NCBI GenBank assembly: GCA_947493035.1
Contig: CANLOW010000002.1
Location: 372,001-436,000 of the forward strand
Direction of reading: 5' to 3'
From: an uncultured Aquimarina sp.
Lineage (GTDB): Bacteria > Bacteroidota > Bacteroidia > Flavobacteriales > Flavobacteriaceae
Length of the DNA: 64,000 nt
Part shown: piece after piece, positions 45,469 through 54,069 of the stretch
Numbering within the stretch: the first letter of the stretch is position 1
Layout: each line of letters begins with the position of its first letter
Notes under the pieces: model-generated
The model's database searches: none
Told to the model about the DNA's origin: nothing
Seen by the model: the letters and a program-made list of their open reading frames with translations, nothing else
Program-made: the position numbers and the translations under genes

Positions 45469-46848
45469 CTAATTATTATCAGAATTATATTTCAACTTCT
45501 TTTCAATAGCTTCAATCATCATATTCGCTACATCCAAACCTGTAGCAGATTCGATTCCTTGTAACCCTGGAGAAGAATTTACCTCTAACAATAAAGCCCC
45601 TTTATTTGATCGAATAATATCGACACCAGCCACTGGCAGGTTTAATATCTTAGCCGCTTTAATAGCTAGTTTTCTTTCTTCGGGTGTAATCTTAATCTTA
45701 GAAGCTGTACCTCCCTGATGAATGTTTGCTCGAAACTCTCCTTTCTCTGCTTGTCGTTGCATGGAAGCCACTACTTTTCCATTAATTACGAAACAACGAA
45801 TATCTTGTCCATTAGCTTCCTTTATAAATTCTTGCACAAGAATATTGGTTTTAACACTCTTAAAAGCATTAATTACACTTTCTGCTGCTTTGTTTGTTTC
45901 TGCTAAAATGACTCCTTTTCCTTGAGTGCTCTCTAAAAGCTTTACTATAAGAGGTGCTCCATTTACCATTTTGATTAAATCTTTCGTATCTAAAGGAGAG
46001 TTTGCAAACCCAGTAATTGGTATCTGAATATCATTCTTTGCAAAAATCTGTGTAGCCAATAATTTATCACGTGACTGTGTAATGGCCGAAGCCGAATTCA
46101 AACAATAAGTACCCATAGAATCAAATTGTCTAATAAGTGCACAAGCATAAAACGTTGCCGATGGTTTAATTCGTGGAATAATAGCATCGAACTCATCAAT
46201 AACGTTCCCTCCTCTGTACCTTATTTGAGGTTCCTTCGCATCGAATTTCATATAGGCTTGCTGTACATCTAAAAACACCATTTCATGACCCCTAGCTTTA
46301 CCCGCTTCCATTATCCTTTTATTGCTATACAATTCGGGATTACTTGCTAATAACGCTATTTTTAGCCCAGTACTTTCTTTCTTAAAAGCAGCATACTTTT
46401 CATCTAGCTCTTCTACAGATAAAGGTGACTGTAAAAATTTATCCGAAGAATTTACTAAATACCTATTATTTAATGCTTCTCGCCCCAATAGCATTTTAAA
46501 CTCCATGGAATCTCGATTGGCTAAGGTGAGTTCTATTTCAAAATTACCTTCTCCAATAGAAACATTAGATTTTATAACCAACCGCTCTTCTGATATACCC
46601 GTCGAACTCTTTACGTTTCTTCTATCAAAGATTTTGGCTTCACATTTTATTCCAATGCTTCGATTTTCTTTTAAAGGATTCACTTCAAAACGCACCCATT
46701 CTTCCAAATCTTTATAAAACACCTTGACTTTACTAGCTTGAATAGATGATGTCTGCGCTCCCGAATCAATACGGGCTTTAATTGCTGGGATTTCGAGTAA
46801 TGGAAAATCACACCACTCTTCACTTCCTATTATTTTTAAATTGTTCAT
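45469..46848 (-). CDS. rimK: RimB-like aspartic protease fused to RimK-like ATP-grasp ligase
   Basis: The protein (459 residues from the ATG at 46848) has two parts. Residues about 1-145 form the domain formerly called ATP-dependent zinc protease, now seen as a retropepsin-like RimB domain, with the DTGA-type motif [10 protein letters not shown] and LLGREALNN at the end. Residues about 165-455 are a RimK-type ATP-grasp ligase ([66 protein letters not shown]). RimK adds glutamates to the tail of ribosomal protein S6 and RimB trims them, so writer and trimmer are in one chain. Whether S6 is the target here is not shown. Confidence 0.88.
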   Translation of the reverse strand: MNNLKIIGSEEWCDFPLLEIPAIKARIDSGAQTSSIQASKVKVFYKDLEEWVRFEVNPLKENRSIGIKCEAKIFDRRNVKSSTGISEERLVIKSNVSIGEGNFEIELTLANRDSMEFKMLLGREALNNRYLVNSSDKFLQSPLSVEELDEKYAAFKKESTGLKIALLASNPELYSNKRIMEAGKARGHEMVFLDVQQAYMKFDAKEPQIRYRGGNVIDEFDAIIPRIKPSATFYACALIRQFDSMGTYCLNSASAITQSRDKLLATQIFAKNDIQIPITGFANSPLDTKDLIKMVNGAPLIVKLLESTQGKGVILAETNKAAESVINAFKSVKTNILVQEFIKEANGQDIRCFVINGKVVASMQRQAEKGEFRANIHQGGTASKIKITPEERKLAIKAAKILNLPVAGVDIIRSNKGALLLEVNSSPGLQGIESATGLDVANMMIEAIEKKLKYNSDNN

Positions 46849-46874
46849 TCTCTTTTTTAAATACAAAATCAGGT

Positions 46875-47300
46875 TTAACTTCTTCTTAATGACCTAAACA
46901 CTTCATTTTCATCTTTAAAGCATTTAAATTCTATATTATATCCATTAGGGTCTTTTATAAAGAAAGAAGTATGCTCACCAACATTATTTACAAAAAACTC
47001 TTTTTCAATACCGACTTCAATTCCTTTATCATATAGGTTATTATAAACATGATTCCATGTTCTAAAATTCAAAATAATCCCGAAATGAAAAACAGGTAAA
47101 TCGTGGTTTTCTAGTGTATATAATTGAAATAAAGGAGTGAAATTTGAAACCTCTGTAAAAGTCAATTGGTTTCCATGCATATTTACATCTATCCATTTTT
47201 CTCCTTCTCTACCAATATTGAAGCCCAAGATGTTTTTATAAAACAACTTTGTTTCACGCTTATTTCTACATTGAAGCGCTAAATGAAAACTTTGTCCCAT
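46875..47300 (-). CDS. VOC family protein
   Basis: A 141-residue vicinal-oxygen-chelate fold protein: [42 protein letters not shown] and a C-terminal [16 protein letters not shown], which supplies the metal-ligand Glu, with a His in FHLAL. It is probably a metal-dependent lyase, dioxygenase or resistance-type protein of unknown substrate. It sits in a row of small genes running from the polyamine operon to the rimK fusion, 9-26 bp from its neighbours. Confidence 0.85.
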   Translation of the reverse strand: MGQSFHLALQCRNKRETKLFYKNILGFNIGREGEKWIDVNMHGNQLTFTEVSNFTPLFQLYTLENHDLPVFHFGIILNFRTWNHVYNNLYDKGIEVGIEKEFFVNNVGEHTSFFIKDPNGYNIEFKCFKDENEVFRSLRRS

Positions 47301-47311
47301 TACAATACATT

Positions 47312-47719
47312 TTAATTTACTAGTTGTTTTTTCGAGAAAAAAGAGAGAATTGCTTTACGATCTTGTTTGTCTAAATAATCAGAAACTTCGAACCACAAAC
47401 ACCATTTTACTGCTTTAAATTTTTCAGATTCTAAATTCTTTGCAGTCCCTACTTTCTGATGATATGAATAGTAAGACTTATGTATCGTGCTATCTGATTT
47501 ATTTTTAAGTTCTGTACCTAAATATTTTAGATCTTTTTTATCAAGAATTAACCCTACCTCTTCTTTAACTTCACGAATCAATGCTTTCAATCCCGTTTCT
47601 TTAGTTTTCACTCTTCCTCCTGGCAGTGAAAATGTTCCATCTTGTTTCTCTAATGTCAAAATATGATCTCCTAAAGTAGCTACTAAGCGTACTTTAGAAA
47701 TAGACTTTTTTCTACTCAT
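47312..47719 (-). CDS. NUDIX hydrolase
   Basis: A 135-residue NUDIX protein. The NUDIX box is GGRVKTKETGLKALIREVKEEVGL, matching Gx5Ex7REUxEExGU. The preceding strand (LTLEKQDGTFSLPGG) and the short length suggest a house-cleaning nucleotide pyrophosphohydrolase; the substrate cannot be read from the sequence. It lies 12 bp after the small acidic hypothetical gene upstream. Confidence 0.9.
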   Translation of the reverse strand: MSRKKSISKVRLVATLGDHILTLEKQDGTFSLPGGRVKTKETGLKALIREVKEEVGLILDKKDLKYLGTELKNKSDSTIHKSYYSYHQKVGTAKNLESEKFKAVKWCLWFEVSDYLDKQDRKAILSFFSKKQLVN

Positions 47720-47730
47720 ACTTACAACTA

Positions 47731-48012
47731 TTACGTTTCGTTAATCGTTAAATCATCACTTCCCAAATCTTCATCTTCAAAGTGATCTTCTATGGCTTGA
47801 TCTAAACGCTTGCTCACTTTTACGAGGTAAATGGTATCTTCTGTCTCAATTTGAACACACTCGATATATTCGTTCTGTATGTTTTTAAAAGCAATAATAT
47901 CCCCGTCATTATACCCATCTGGATATTTTTCTACTAACAAATCAAGAATCTTCTTATTGAGTTTGTTGTAATCTACAATTACTCGTTTTTTATTGTTGTT
48001 TCTTCTTTCCAT
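47731..48012 (-). CDS. conserved small hypothetical protein (93 aa)
   Basis: A short, acidic protein with a basic N-terminus (MERRNNNKKRVIVDYNKLNK) and an acidic C-terminus (EDHFEDEDLGSDDLTINET). The middle reads YNDGDIIAFKNIQNEYIECV, suggesting a small beta barrel. It has no known domain that I recognise. It sits 18 bp after the deoxyhypusine synthase-like gene and may be co-transcribed with it. Confidence 0.6.
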   Translation of the reverse strand: MERRNNNKKRVIVDYNKLNKKILDLLVEKYPDGYNDGDIIAFKNIQNEYIECVQIETEDTIYLVKVSKRLDQAIEDHFEDEDLGSDDLTINET

Positions 48013-48030
48013 TTGATAACTGTTTACACA

Positions 48031-49005
48031 TTACATACCTAATAGATAAGCAAAGACTAAAGGCGCTACGATAGTCGCATCACTTTCAATAATGAATTTG
48101 GGTGTATCTATATCTAACTTCCCCCAAGTAATCTTTTCATTCGGAACAGCCCCTGAATAAGAACCATAACTAGTTGTGGAGTCACTTATTTGACAGAAGT
48201 AATTCCAAAAAGGGGTGTCTGTTCTTTCTAAATCTTGATATAACATAGGAACTACACAAATTGGAAAATCACCAGCAATCCCACCTCCTATTTGAAAAAA
48301 TCCAATACCATTTTTACTGTTTTCGGTATACCATTCAGCCAAAAAGGTCATGTATTCAATTCCTGACTTCATAGTGGAAGCTTTTAATTGCCCTTTCATG
48401 ACATAACTTGCAAAAATGTTCCCCATAGTACTGTCTTCCCATCCTGGTACTACAATCGGTAGATTTGCTTCAGCAGCAGCATACATCCACGAATCCTTAA
48501 TATCGATTTCGTAATATTGTTCTAATACCCCAGACAGCAATAATTTGTACATAAATTCATGTGGAAAATAGCGTTCCCCTTTGTCATCTGCTTCTTTCCA
48601 TATTTTAAAAATATGTTCTTGTAAACGTCGAAAAGCCTCTTCTTCAGGAATACAAGTATCCGTTACACGATTCAATCCTTTTTCTAATAATTCCCACTCT
48701 TGTTTAGGCGTTAAATCTCGATAATTAGGAATACGCTTGTAATGACTATGCGCCACTAGATTCATAATATCTTCTTCTAAATTTGCACCTGTACATGAAA
48801 TAATGTGCACTTTTTCTTGGCGAATTACCTCTGAAAGAATTTTCCCTAACTCGGCGGTACTCATCGCTCCTGCTAAAGAAATTAGCATTTTACCATCAGC
48901 AGCTAATTGTTCTTCATAACCCTTTGCGGCATCTACAACAGTCGCTGCATTAAAGTGTAAATAATATTTCTCTATAAAATCGGTAACTGTTCCTTTAGTT
49001 TTCAT
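48031..49005 (-). CDS. deoxyhypusine synthase-like protein
   Basis: A 324-residue member of the deoxyhypusine synthase family: N-terminal KGTVTDFIEKYYLHFNAATV, NAD-type loops LISLAGAMSTAELGK and HIISCTGANLEEDI, and the C-terminal IGFFQIGGGIAGDFPICVVP, SDSTTSYGSYSGAVPNEKITWGKL. The family catalytic Lys sits in GGGxxKH; here that place reads GGGIAGD, so the Lys is absent. Bacteria have no eIF5A, and related proteins make homospermidine or other polyamine adducts. It overlaps agmatinase by 11 bp, so it belongs to the same operon. Confidence 0.88.
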   Translation of the reverse strand: MKTKGTVTDFIEKYYLHFNAATVVDAAKGYEEQLAADGKMLISLAGAMSTAELGKILSEVIRQEKVHIISCTGANLEEDIMNLVAHSHYKRIPNYRDLTPKQEWELLEKGLNRVTDTCIPEEEAFRRLQEHIFKIWKEADDKGERYFPHEFMYKLLLSGVLEQYYEIDIKDSWMYAAAEANLPIVVPGWEDSTMGNIFASYVMKGQLKASTMKSGIEYMTFLAEWYTENSKNGIGFFQIGGGIAGDFPICVVPMLYQDLERTDTPFWNYFCQISDSTTSYGSYSGAVPNEKITWGKLDIDTPKFIIESDATIVAPLVFAYLLGM

Positions 49006-49942
49006 TGTTTACGTAAATTTCTTCTTTAAGTTTTCTTATGGGTTGTTTGTCTTCTTTAATGATAGTTTCATCATCAATACTCGTGTCATCATCTAGAAAT
49101 TTATAGCTCAGCATTTTATAATATAATTTCGCAGCAGTAAAATTAGACGCCTGGCTACGAGCATGAGGACACAATTCTACTATATCAAACCCAACTACGT
49201 TTTTCTCTGAAAATACACGTCGTAAAAAATCTAAGGTCTCATACCACATCAGTCCTCCTGGCTCTGGAGTTCCTGTTGCGGGTAGTACTGAAGGGTCAAA
49301 AGCATCTAGATCGAAAGTGATGTATACATTCTCTGTTAAAGCATCAATTGCATTATCCATCCAATACTCATCACTTGCCATTTCATGAGCAAAAAACACA
49401 TTATCTTCATTCATAACAAGTCTTTCACTATAATCCATACTCCTAATACCTACTTGTACCAAATTGGTTGTTTCATTGGCCTCATACATTGCACACGCAT
49501 GGTTATAAGGTGAGCCCTCGTATGCTGCACGCAAATCTGCATGAGCATCAATTTGTAATACAGATAAGTTTTTAAATTCCTCATTAAAAGCACGAATAGC
49601 ACCTATAGAAACAGAATGCTCTCCACCAATCATGGTAGTAAACTTTCCTCGCTTCAGATATGTTTTCACTACATCATGTACATTAACTACCATATCTTCT
49701 GGAGTTAAATATTCTTCCAATGGTTGTGTTAAATACACTCCTTGTTTATATACCTCTGTATCGGTTTCGATATCGTATAATTCCATGTTTTCTGATGCCT
49801 CTAAAAAAGCTTCTGGCCCTCTATCCGCTCCCTTTCCCCATGTGCTTGTTTCATCATAAGCCACAGGAATTAAAACGATTTTCGCAGTTTCTTTTACTCC
49901 ATATTTGTTAGGAATACCGGCATAGGTTCCTTGGTTATTCAT
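48995..49942 (-). CDS. speB: agmatinase
   Basis: Hydrolyses agmatine to putrescine and urea. A 315-residue arginase-fold enzyme with two Mn ions: GGEHSVSIGAIRAF, LQIDAHADLRAAYEGSPYNH (DAHxD) and ITFDLDAFDPSVLPATGTPE (DxDxxDP). It lies directly downstream of arginine decarboxylase and overlaps the deoxyhypusine synthase-like gene, which supports agmatine rather than arginine as substrate. Confidence 0.94.
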   Translation of the reverse strand: MNNQGTYAGIPNKYGVKETAKIVLIPVAYDETSTWGKGADRGPEAFLEASENMELYDIETDTEVYKQGVYLTQPLEEYLTPEDMVVNVHDVVKTYLKRGKFTTMIGGEHSVSIGAIRAFNEEFKNLSVLQIDAHADLRAAYEGSPYNHACAMYEANETTNLVQVGIRSMDYSERLVMNEDNVFFAHEMASDEYWMDNAIDALTENVYITFDLDAFDPSVLPATGTPEPGGLMWYETLDFLRRVFSEKNVVGFDIVELCPHARSQASNFTAAKLYYKMLSYKFLDDDTSIDDETIIKEDKQPIRKLKEEIYVNNEN

Positions 49943-49952
49943 TCTAATTGAT

Positions 49953-51410
49953 TTAAGTGTTAATAAGCTGGCTTTTTGTCTTATTTGCGCTAAGACTATA
50001 TTTATTTAAGAGATAATTATATCCTAAGATCTCTAGTAATTCTTCTGCTTTTTGTTGCCCTTTAAATACCTCGACTGTCAATTCGTTAGTAAGTGAATCT
50101 CGATCAATTAATAAGTGTTTGGGCTGTGGGATCAAACAATGATTCAACCCACCAAAACCACCGATCGTTTCCTGATATGCTCCAGTATTAAAAAAACCGA
50201 TATATAGCGGCTTATCAGCATCGTATTTAGGTAAGTAAATTCCGTTTACGTGCTGCTCCGAGTTGTAATAATCATCACTATCGCAAGTCAACCCTCCGAG
50301 TAATACACGTTCATATTCATCATTCCAACGATTGACAGCCAACATTAGAAAGCGCTTATTGATTGCCCATGAATCAGGAAGCGTAGTTATAAAAGAAGAA
50401 TCTATCATGTTCCACTTTTCACGATCGTTTTGCTGTTTTTGATACAATACTTTGTAGATCGCTGCTCCACTTTCTCCAACTGTAAAACTTCCAAATTCAG
50501 TAAATAAATGTGGTACTTCGACTCCTTCTTCATCACAAGCCAACTGTATTTGATTTACAATTTCGTACACCATGTACTGATAGTCATATTCAAAAGAAAG
50601 TGAGTTTTTAATAGGGAATCCTCCTCCGATATTTAAACTATCTAGACTAGGGCATATTTTTTTTAGGGCGATGTACACCTTCATGCATTTCCCTAATTCA
50701 TTCCAATAATAGGCCGTATCTCTGATCCCTGTATTTATAAAGAAATGCAACATCTTTAATTGCACTTTGGGGTTTGCCTTTATTTGAGCTTCATAAAATG
50801 AAACAATGTTTTTATAACCAATCCCTAAACGTGAGGTATAGAATTCAAATTTTGGTTCTTCCTCCGATGCAATGCGAATTCCTACATTAAATTGATCATC
50901 TACCCTCTCTTCCAATAAGGTGAGTTCTTCATAATTATCAATCACAGGAATACATTTTTTATGTCCACTATTGATAAGACGAGCTATATTTTCTATATAT
51001 TGATCTCTCTTAAAACCGTTACAAACGATATAGGTGTTATCGTTTATTTTCCCTTGTGCTTTAAGGTTTTCAACGATATCTATATCAAAGGCTGAAGAAG
51101 TTTCGATATGAATATCATTTTTTAGTGCCTCTTGTAACACATGCTGAAAGTGAGCGCTTTTTGTGCAATAGCAATAGTTATAAGTCCCTTTATAACTGTG
51201 GGCTTCTAAAGCGTTTTTAAACCAATCTTTAGCCCTCCGAATATTTTCTGATATTTTTGGCAGATACGTAAGCTTCAATGGTGCTCCATAGCGATTTACT
51301 AATTTCATGATATCTATACCATGAAAGTGTAACTGATTGTTTTCCAACTGAAATTCTTGTTGTGGGAAAACATGAGTTTGATCGATTAGATCGATATATC
51401 GAGTTTTCAT
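49953..51410 (-). CDS. speA: arginine decarboxylase, biosynthetic type
   Basis: Decarboxylates arginine to agmatine with PLP. A 485-residue fold-type III enzyme: the Schiff-base Lys is in YNYCYCTKSAHFQHVLQEAL, the alpha/beta barrel part continues with GIRIASEEEPKFEFYTSRLG and HFFINTGIRDTAYYW, and LNIGGGFPIK binds the phosphate. The C-terminal barrel has the PYLDCDSDD-type loop GGLTCDSDDYYN. First gene of speA-speB-dhs-like, with only 10 bp to agmatinase. A 350-nt leader precedes it. Confidence 0.92.
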   Translation of the reverse strand: MKTRYIDLIDQTHVFPQQEFQLENNQLHFHGIDIMKLVNRYGAPLKLTYLPKISENIRRAKDWFKNALEAHSYKGTYNYCYCTKSAHFQHVLQEALKNDIHIETSSAFDIDIVENLKAQGKINDNTYIVCNGFKRDQYIENIARLINSGHKKCIPVIDNYEELTLLEERVDDQFNVGIRIASEEEPKFEFYTSRLGIGYKNIVSFYEAQIKANPKVQLKMLHFFINTGIRDTAYYWNELGKCMKVYIALKKICPSLDSLNIGGGFPIKNSLSFEYDYQYMVYEIVNQIQLACDEEGVEVPHLFTEFGSFTVGESGAAIYKVLYQKQQNDREKWNMIDSSFITTLPDSWAINKRFLMLAVNRWNDEYERVLLGGLTCDSDDYYNSEQHVNGIYLPKYDADKPLYIGFFNTGAYQETIGGFGGLNHCLIPQPKHLLIDRDSLTNELTVEVFKGQQKAEELLEILGYNYLLNKYSLSANKTKSQLINT

Positions 51411-51764
51411 TTTCGTAAATTTTAAGTTGATTCAGATTAAAATAAGGGGTAAGAATCCCTAGCAGACTATAAATAGATACAATCTGCAACCCAAAAAAGG
51501 TGAGACAATAAAGCTTAGTAAAAAAGCTTGCTATATGCTCTTCCTATATAAGTTCAACTCAAATACGAAAAATAAATACCGTGGACGGTGAAAATTGAAG
51601 AGACTTCAATAATTGTAATGTAGTTCTAATTTCAAAAGTCAGCCTGTTGATTCGGTTCTTTATCCCTAAAGCAGCTTTTGGAGCAGACTTCTTTATGCTC
51701 CTAAGCCCGAACATGAAATTCGTTTTCATCAGTAAATAGGCAATGCGTCTCTTTGGACTCATTA
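51411..51764 (-). promoter_or_regulatory. long leader of the polyamine operon
   Basis: From the promoter at 51770-51803 to the speA ATG there are about 350 nt. They contain a 67-codon basic open frame (51559-51762, starts MSPKRRIAYLLMKTNFMFGL) beginning about where transcription should start, and an AAGCTT-rich segment near 51505-51535. I cannot tell whether the frame is translated; it has no Shine-Dalgarno and no recognised family. Confidence 0.35.
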
Positions 51765-51769
51765 TATTT

Positions 51770-51803
51770 CAAATGTATGAAATTAATCTTTTTAAAAAAC
51801 AAA
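51770..51803 (-). promoter_or_regulatory. promoter upstream of the speA leader
   Basis: TTTG (51800-51803), a 22-bp AT-rich spacer and TACATTTG (51770-51777) on the minus strand match the Bacteroidota -33/-7 pattern. Confidence 0.55.
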
Positions 51804-51875
51804 TTTTATATTGATTTTTTCTTCTAAAAAATTCAATGAAATCTACTAACGAGGGAAATTAGTTAGTTCTGACTA

Positions 51876-51906
51876 TAAAAAAACCACACTTTAAAAAAGT
51901 GTGGTC
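51876..51906 (-). terminator. terminator of the sulfur assimilation operon
   Basis: ACCACACTT pairs with AAGTGTGGT on the minus strand, followed by TTTTTTT, 26 bp beyond the ferredoxin stop. Confidence 0.9.
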
Positions 51907-51931
51907 GTAAAATATATAAAAAGAAATCTTA

Positions 51932-52246
51932 TTACTCCGGTGCCAATGTAACTTCTAAACCATCCAATTCTGGAGTGATTGGAATTTGACATCCTAAACG
52001 CGAATTATCTTCTACGTGAAAGGCTTCAGCTAACATTAAATCTTCATCTGTACCCATTTCTGGCAAGGTTGTTTCTGAAGTAACATAACACTGACAAGAA
52101 GCACACATAGCCATTCCTCCGCAAGTACCTTCGACAGGTAACTCGTAAGCTTTACAAACCTCCATTAGGTTCATTGCCATATCCGTTGGGGCTTGTACCT
52201 CATGTACTACTCCTTCTCTATCTGTAATTTTTATAGTAACGTCCAT
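51932..52246 (-). CDS. [2Fe-2S] ferredoxin, adrenodoxin type
   Basis: A 104-residue electron carrier. Cluster ligands are Cys42, Cys48 and Cys51 (CGGMAMCASC) and Cys86 (RLGCQI). The acidic surface around GTDEDLMLAEAFHVEDNSR is typical of adrenodoxin-like ferredoxins. As the last gene of the sulfate reduction operon, directly after a ferredoxin-NADP reductase, it probably feeds electrons to the sulfite reductase encoded upstream. Such ferredoxins also serve Fe-S assembly or P450s, but the context argues for sulfite. Confidence 0.92.
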   Translation of the reverse strand: MDVTIKITDREGVVHEVQAPTDMAMNLMEVCKAYELPVEGTCGGMAMCASCQCYVTSETTLPEMGTDEDLMLAEAFHVEDNSRLGCQIPITPELDGLEVTLAPE

Positions 52247-52270
52247 ATTTCGCTATCGCTCAATGGCTTT

Positions 52271-52328
52271 CAGCAATCAGGTATCAGCAATCAGCAAAAA
52301 CTGATACCTGATACCTGATACCTGATAG
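52271..52328. repeat. heptad-period repeat hairpin, ferredoxin/FNR gap
   Basis: Units ATCAGGT, ATCAGCA and then, after a CAAAAA loop, three exact copies of ACCTGAT. The two arms (52271-52294 and 52301-52328) are near reverse complements, giving a stem of about 17 bp with two mismatches. The period is 7 nt. Confidence 0.85.
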
Positions 52329-52335
52329 CCTAAAA

Positions 52336-53391
52336 TTAATCTATTGATTTCACTACTGCTTTTGGAGCTTCTTTTTTAGTTCCATCGAAACCTTCAACTC
52401 CACCTACTGTAGTATACTTCATCACGTACTTTTTATCTGGAAAAATACGTTGAAAAGCACTTTGACACATTAAAGTTGCTTCGTGGAAACCACACAAGAT
52501 TAACTTTAATTTCCCTGGATATGTATTTACATCACCGATCGCATAAATTCCAGGAATATTCGTTTGGTAATCCAACGCATTATTTACTTTGATCGCATTT
52601 TTCTCAATCTCTAATCCCCAGTTTGCGATAGGACCCAATTTTGGCGACAATCCAAATAATGGAATAAAGTGATCTGTTTTCAAAATATATGGATCTTCTC
52701 CTTTTGTAACAATCTCTACTCCCGTAACATGATCATCTCCTTCGATACCCTTAACTTCCGATGGAGTAATTAAGTTGATTTTACCAGCGTCTTTTAACTC
52801 TTGTACTTTCTCTACTGAATCTAAAGCACCTCTAAATTCGTTACGTCTATGTACTAAAGTCACAGATTTCGCAACATCAGTTAAAAAGATAGACCAGTCT
52901 AAAGCAGAATCTCCTCCTCCAGCAATTACCACATCTTTATCACGATACAATTCTGGCTCTCTAATCATATACTCTACTCCTTTATCCTCGAAATTCGCGA
53001 TATTTGGAATAGGTGGTTTTCTAGGTTCGAAAGATCCTAAACCTCCAGCAATAGCAACTACTGGTGCATGATGTTTCGTTCCTTTATTTGTGGTTACGAT
53101 AAAAGTTCCGTCTTCTTGCTTATCAATAGTTTCAGCACGCTCCCCCAACGTAAACCCTGGCTCAAATTGTTTAATTTGTTCCATTAGGTTATCCGTAAGA
53201 TCACCAGCTAAAATTTCTGGATATGCTGGAATATCATAAATAGGCTTCTTAGGATAAATTTCAGAACATTGCCCTCCTGGTTGTGGTAAAGCATCGATTA
53301 AATGACACTTCAATTTTAATAAACCTGCTTCAAAAACAGTGAATAATCCTGTCGGACCCGCTCCAATAATAAGAATATCCGTCTTTATCAT
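52336..53391 (-). CDS. ferredoxin-NADP reductase, thioredoxin-reductase-like type
   Basis: A 351-residue FAD enzyme. The FAD site is ILIIGAGPTGLFTVFEAGLL and the NADP site VVIAGGGDSALDWSIFL with the following VTLVHRRNEF. The CxxC redox pair of thioredoxin reductase is absent, and the C-terminal GDVNTYPGKLKLILCGFHEA region matches the YumC-type ferredoxin-NADP reductases. It should pass electrons from NADPH to the adjacent ferredoxin for sulfite reduction. It ends 90 bp before the ferredoxin gene. Confidence 0.92.
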   Translation of the reverse strand: MIKTDILIIGAGPTGLFTVFEAGLLKLKCHLIDALPQPGGQCSEIYPKKPIYDIPAYPEILAGDLTDNLMEQIKQFEPGFTLGERAETIDKQEDGTFIVTTNKGTKHHAPVVAIAGGLGSFEPRKPPIPNIANFEDKGVEYMIREPELYRDKDVVIAGGGDSALDWSIFLTDVAKSVTLVHRRNEFRGALDSVEKVQELKDAGKINLITPSEVKGIEGDDHVTGVEIVTKGEDPYILKTDHFIPLFGLSPKLGPIANWGLEIEKNAIKVNNALDYQTNIPGIYAIGDVNTYPGKLKLILCGFHEATLMCQSAFQRIFPDKKYVMKYTTVGGVEGFDGTKKEAPKAVVKSID

Positions 53392-53395
53392 TATG

Positions 53396-53974
53396 CTACT
53401 TTTTTTCTATTAATCCCTTGGTGAATTCATTGAGTGTTTCCACTTTTTCTTCAAAATCACCTTTTATTGTTTTTCTAAACTCGTTTAAGTTTTTTACTAA
53501 ATCATCGATATTTTCAGGAATTACTTCCTCAAAAAATTGACGTAATCTTTTGGCTGTTGTTGGTGATTTCCCATTGGTCGAAATCGCTACTTTTACATTT
53601 CCTTTGGTAACAATTCCTCCCATATAGAAATCACAATAAGGTGGGTTATCCGCTACATTAACAAGCTTAGCTTCTGCTCTACAATCTTTCCAAACTTGAA
53701 CATTCACTTCTGGAATATCTGTAGTAGCCACCACCATATGTCGACCTTCTAAATACTTTTTATCATAAACATCTGTAACCAGAGTTACACAATGCTTATT
53801 TGCCAATTCAATAGTTCCTTCTCGGAACATCGGCGAAACCATAGTCACCTTTGCATCGGGACTTGATTTTGTTAGAAAGTGTAATTTTTCTTCCGCTACA
53901 TTTCCTCCTCCTACAATCAATACATTAAGGTTCTTGACCTTTAGAAATATCGGATATAAATTGTTTCTTTCCAT
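53396..53974 (-). CDS. precorrin-2 dehydrogenase/sirohydrochlorin ferrochelatase
   Basis: A 192-residue protein equivalent to the N-terminal half of CysG or to Met8p. The NAD site is NVLIVGGGNVAEEKLHFL, followed by VNVADNPPYCDFYMGGIVTKGNVKVAISTNGKSP, the conserved catalytic Asp/Ser region. It oxidises precorrin-2 and inserts iron to give siroheme for sulfite reductase. It lies 4 bp upstream of the ferredoxin reductase in the same operon, and its partner methyltransferase is a separate gene (54070). Confidence 0.92.
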   Translation of the reverse strand: MERNNLYPIFLKVKNLNVLIVGGGNVAEEKLHFLTKSSPDAKVTMVSPMFREGTIELANKHCVTLVTDVYDKKYLEGRHMVVATTDIPEVNVQVWKDCRAEAKLVNVADNPPYCDFYMGGIVTKGNVKVAISTNGKSPTTAKRLRQFFEEVIPENIDDLVKNLNEFRKTIKGDFEEKVETLNEFTKGLIEKK

Positions 53975-53980
53975 TTATTA

Positions 53981-54066
53981 GCTATCAGCTGTCAGCTTTC
54001 GGCTATCAGCACATTATACTTTTCAAAAATACAATCGGCTGCTGAGATCCGAGACCTGATACCTAT
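53981..54066. repeat. heptad-period repeats, siroheme gene gap
   Basis: The left tract 53981-54010 is made of TATCAGC, TGTCAGC, TTTCGGC, TATCAGC. The right tract 54036-54066 (TGAGATC, CGAGACC, TGATACC) is its imperfect reverse complement. Both have a 7-nt period. Confidence 0.85.
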
Positions 54067-54069
54067 ATA

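Noticed and set aside
51559-51762. A 67-codon minus-strand open frame before speA, as a gene
   Set aside because: No Shine-Dalgarno and no recognised family. It is mentioned only as part of the speA leader because it begins at the expected transcription start.
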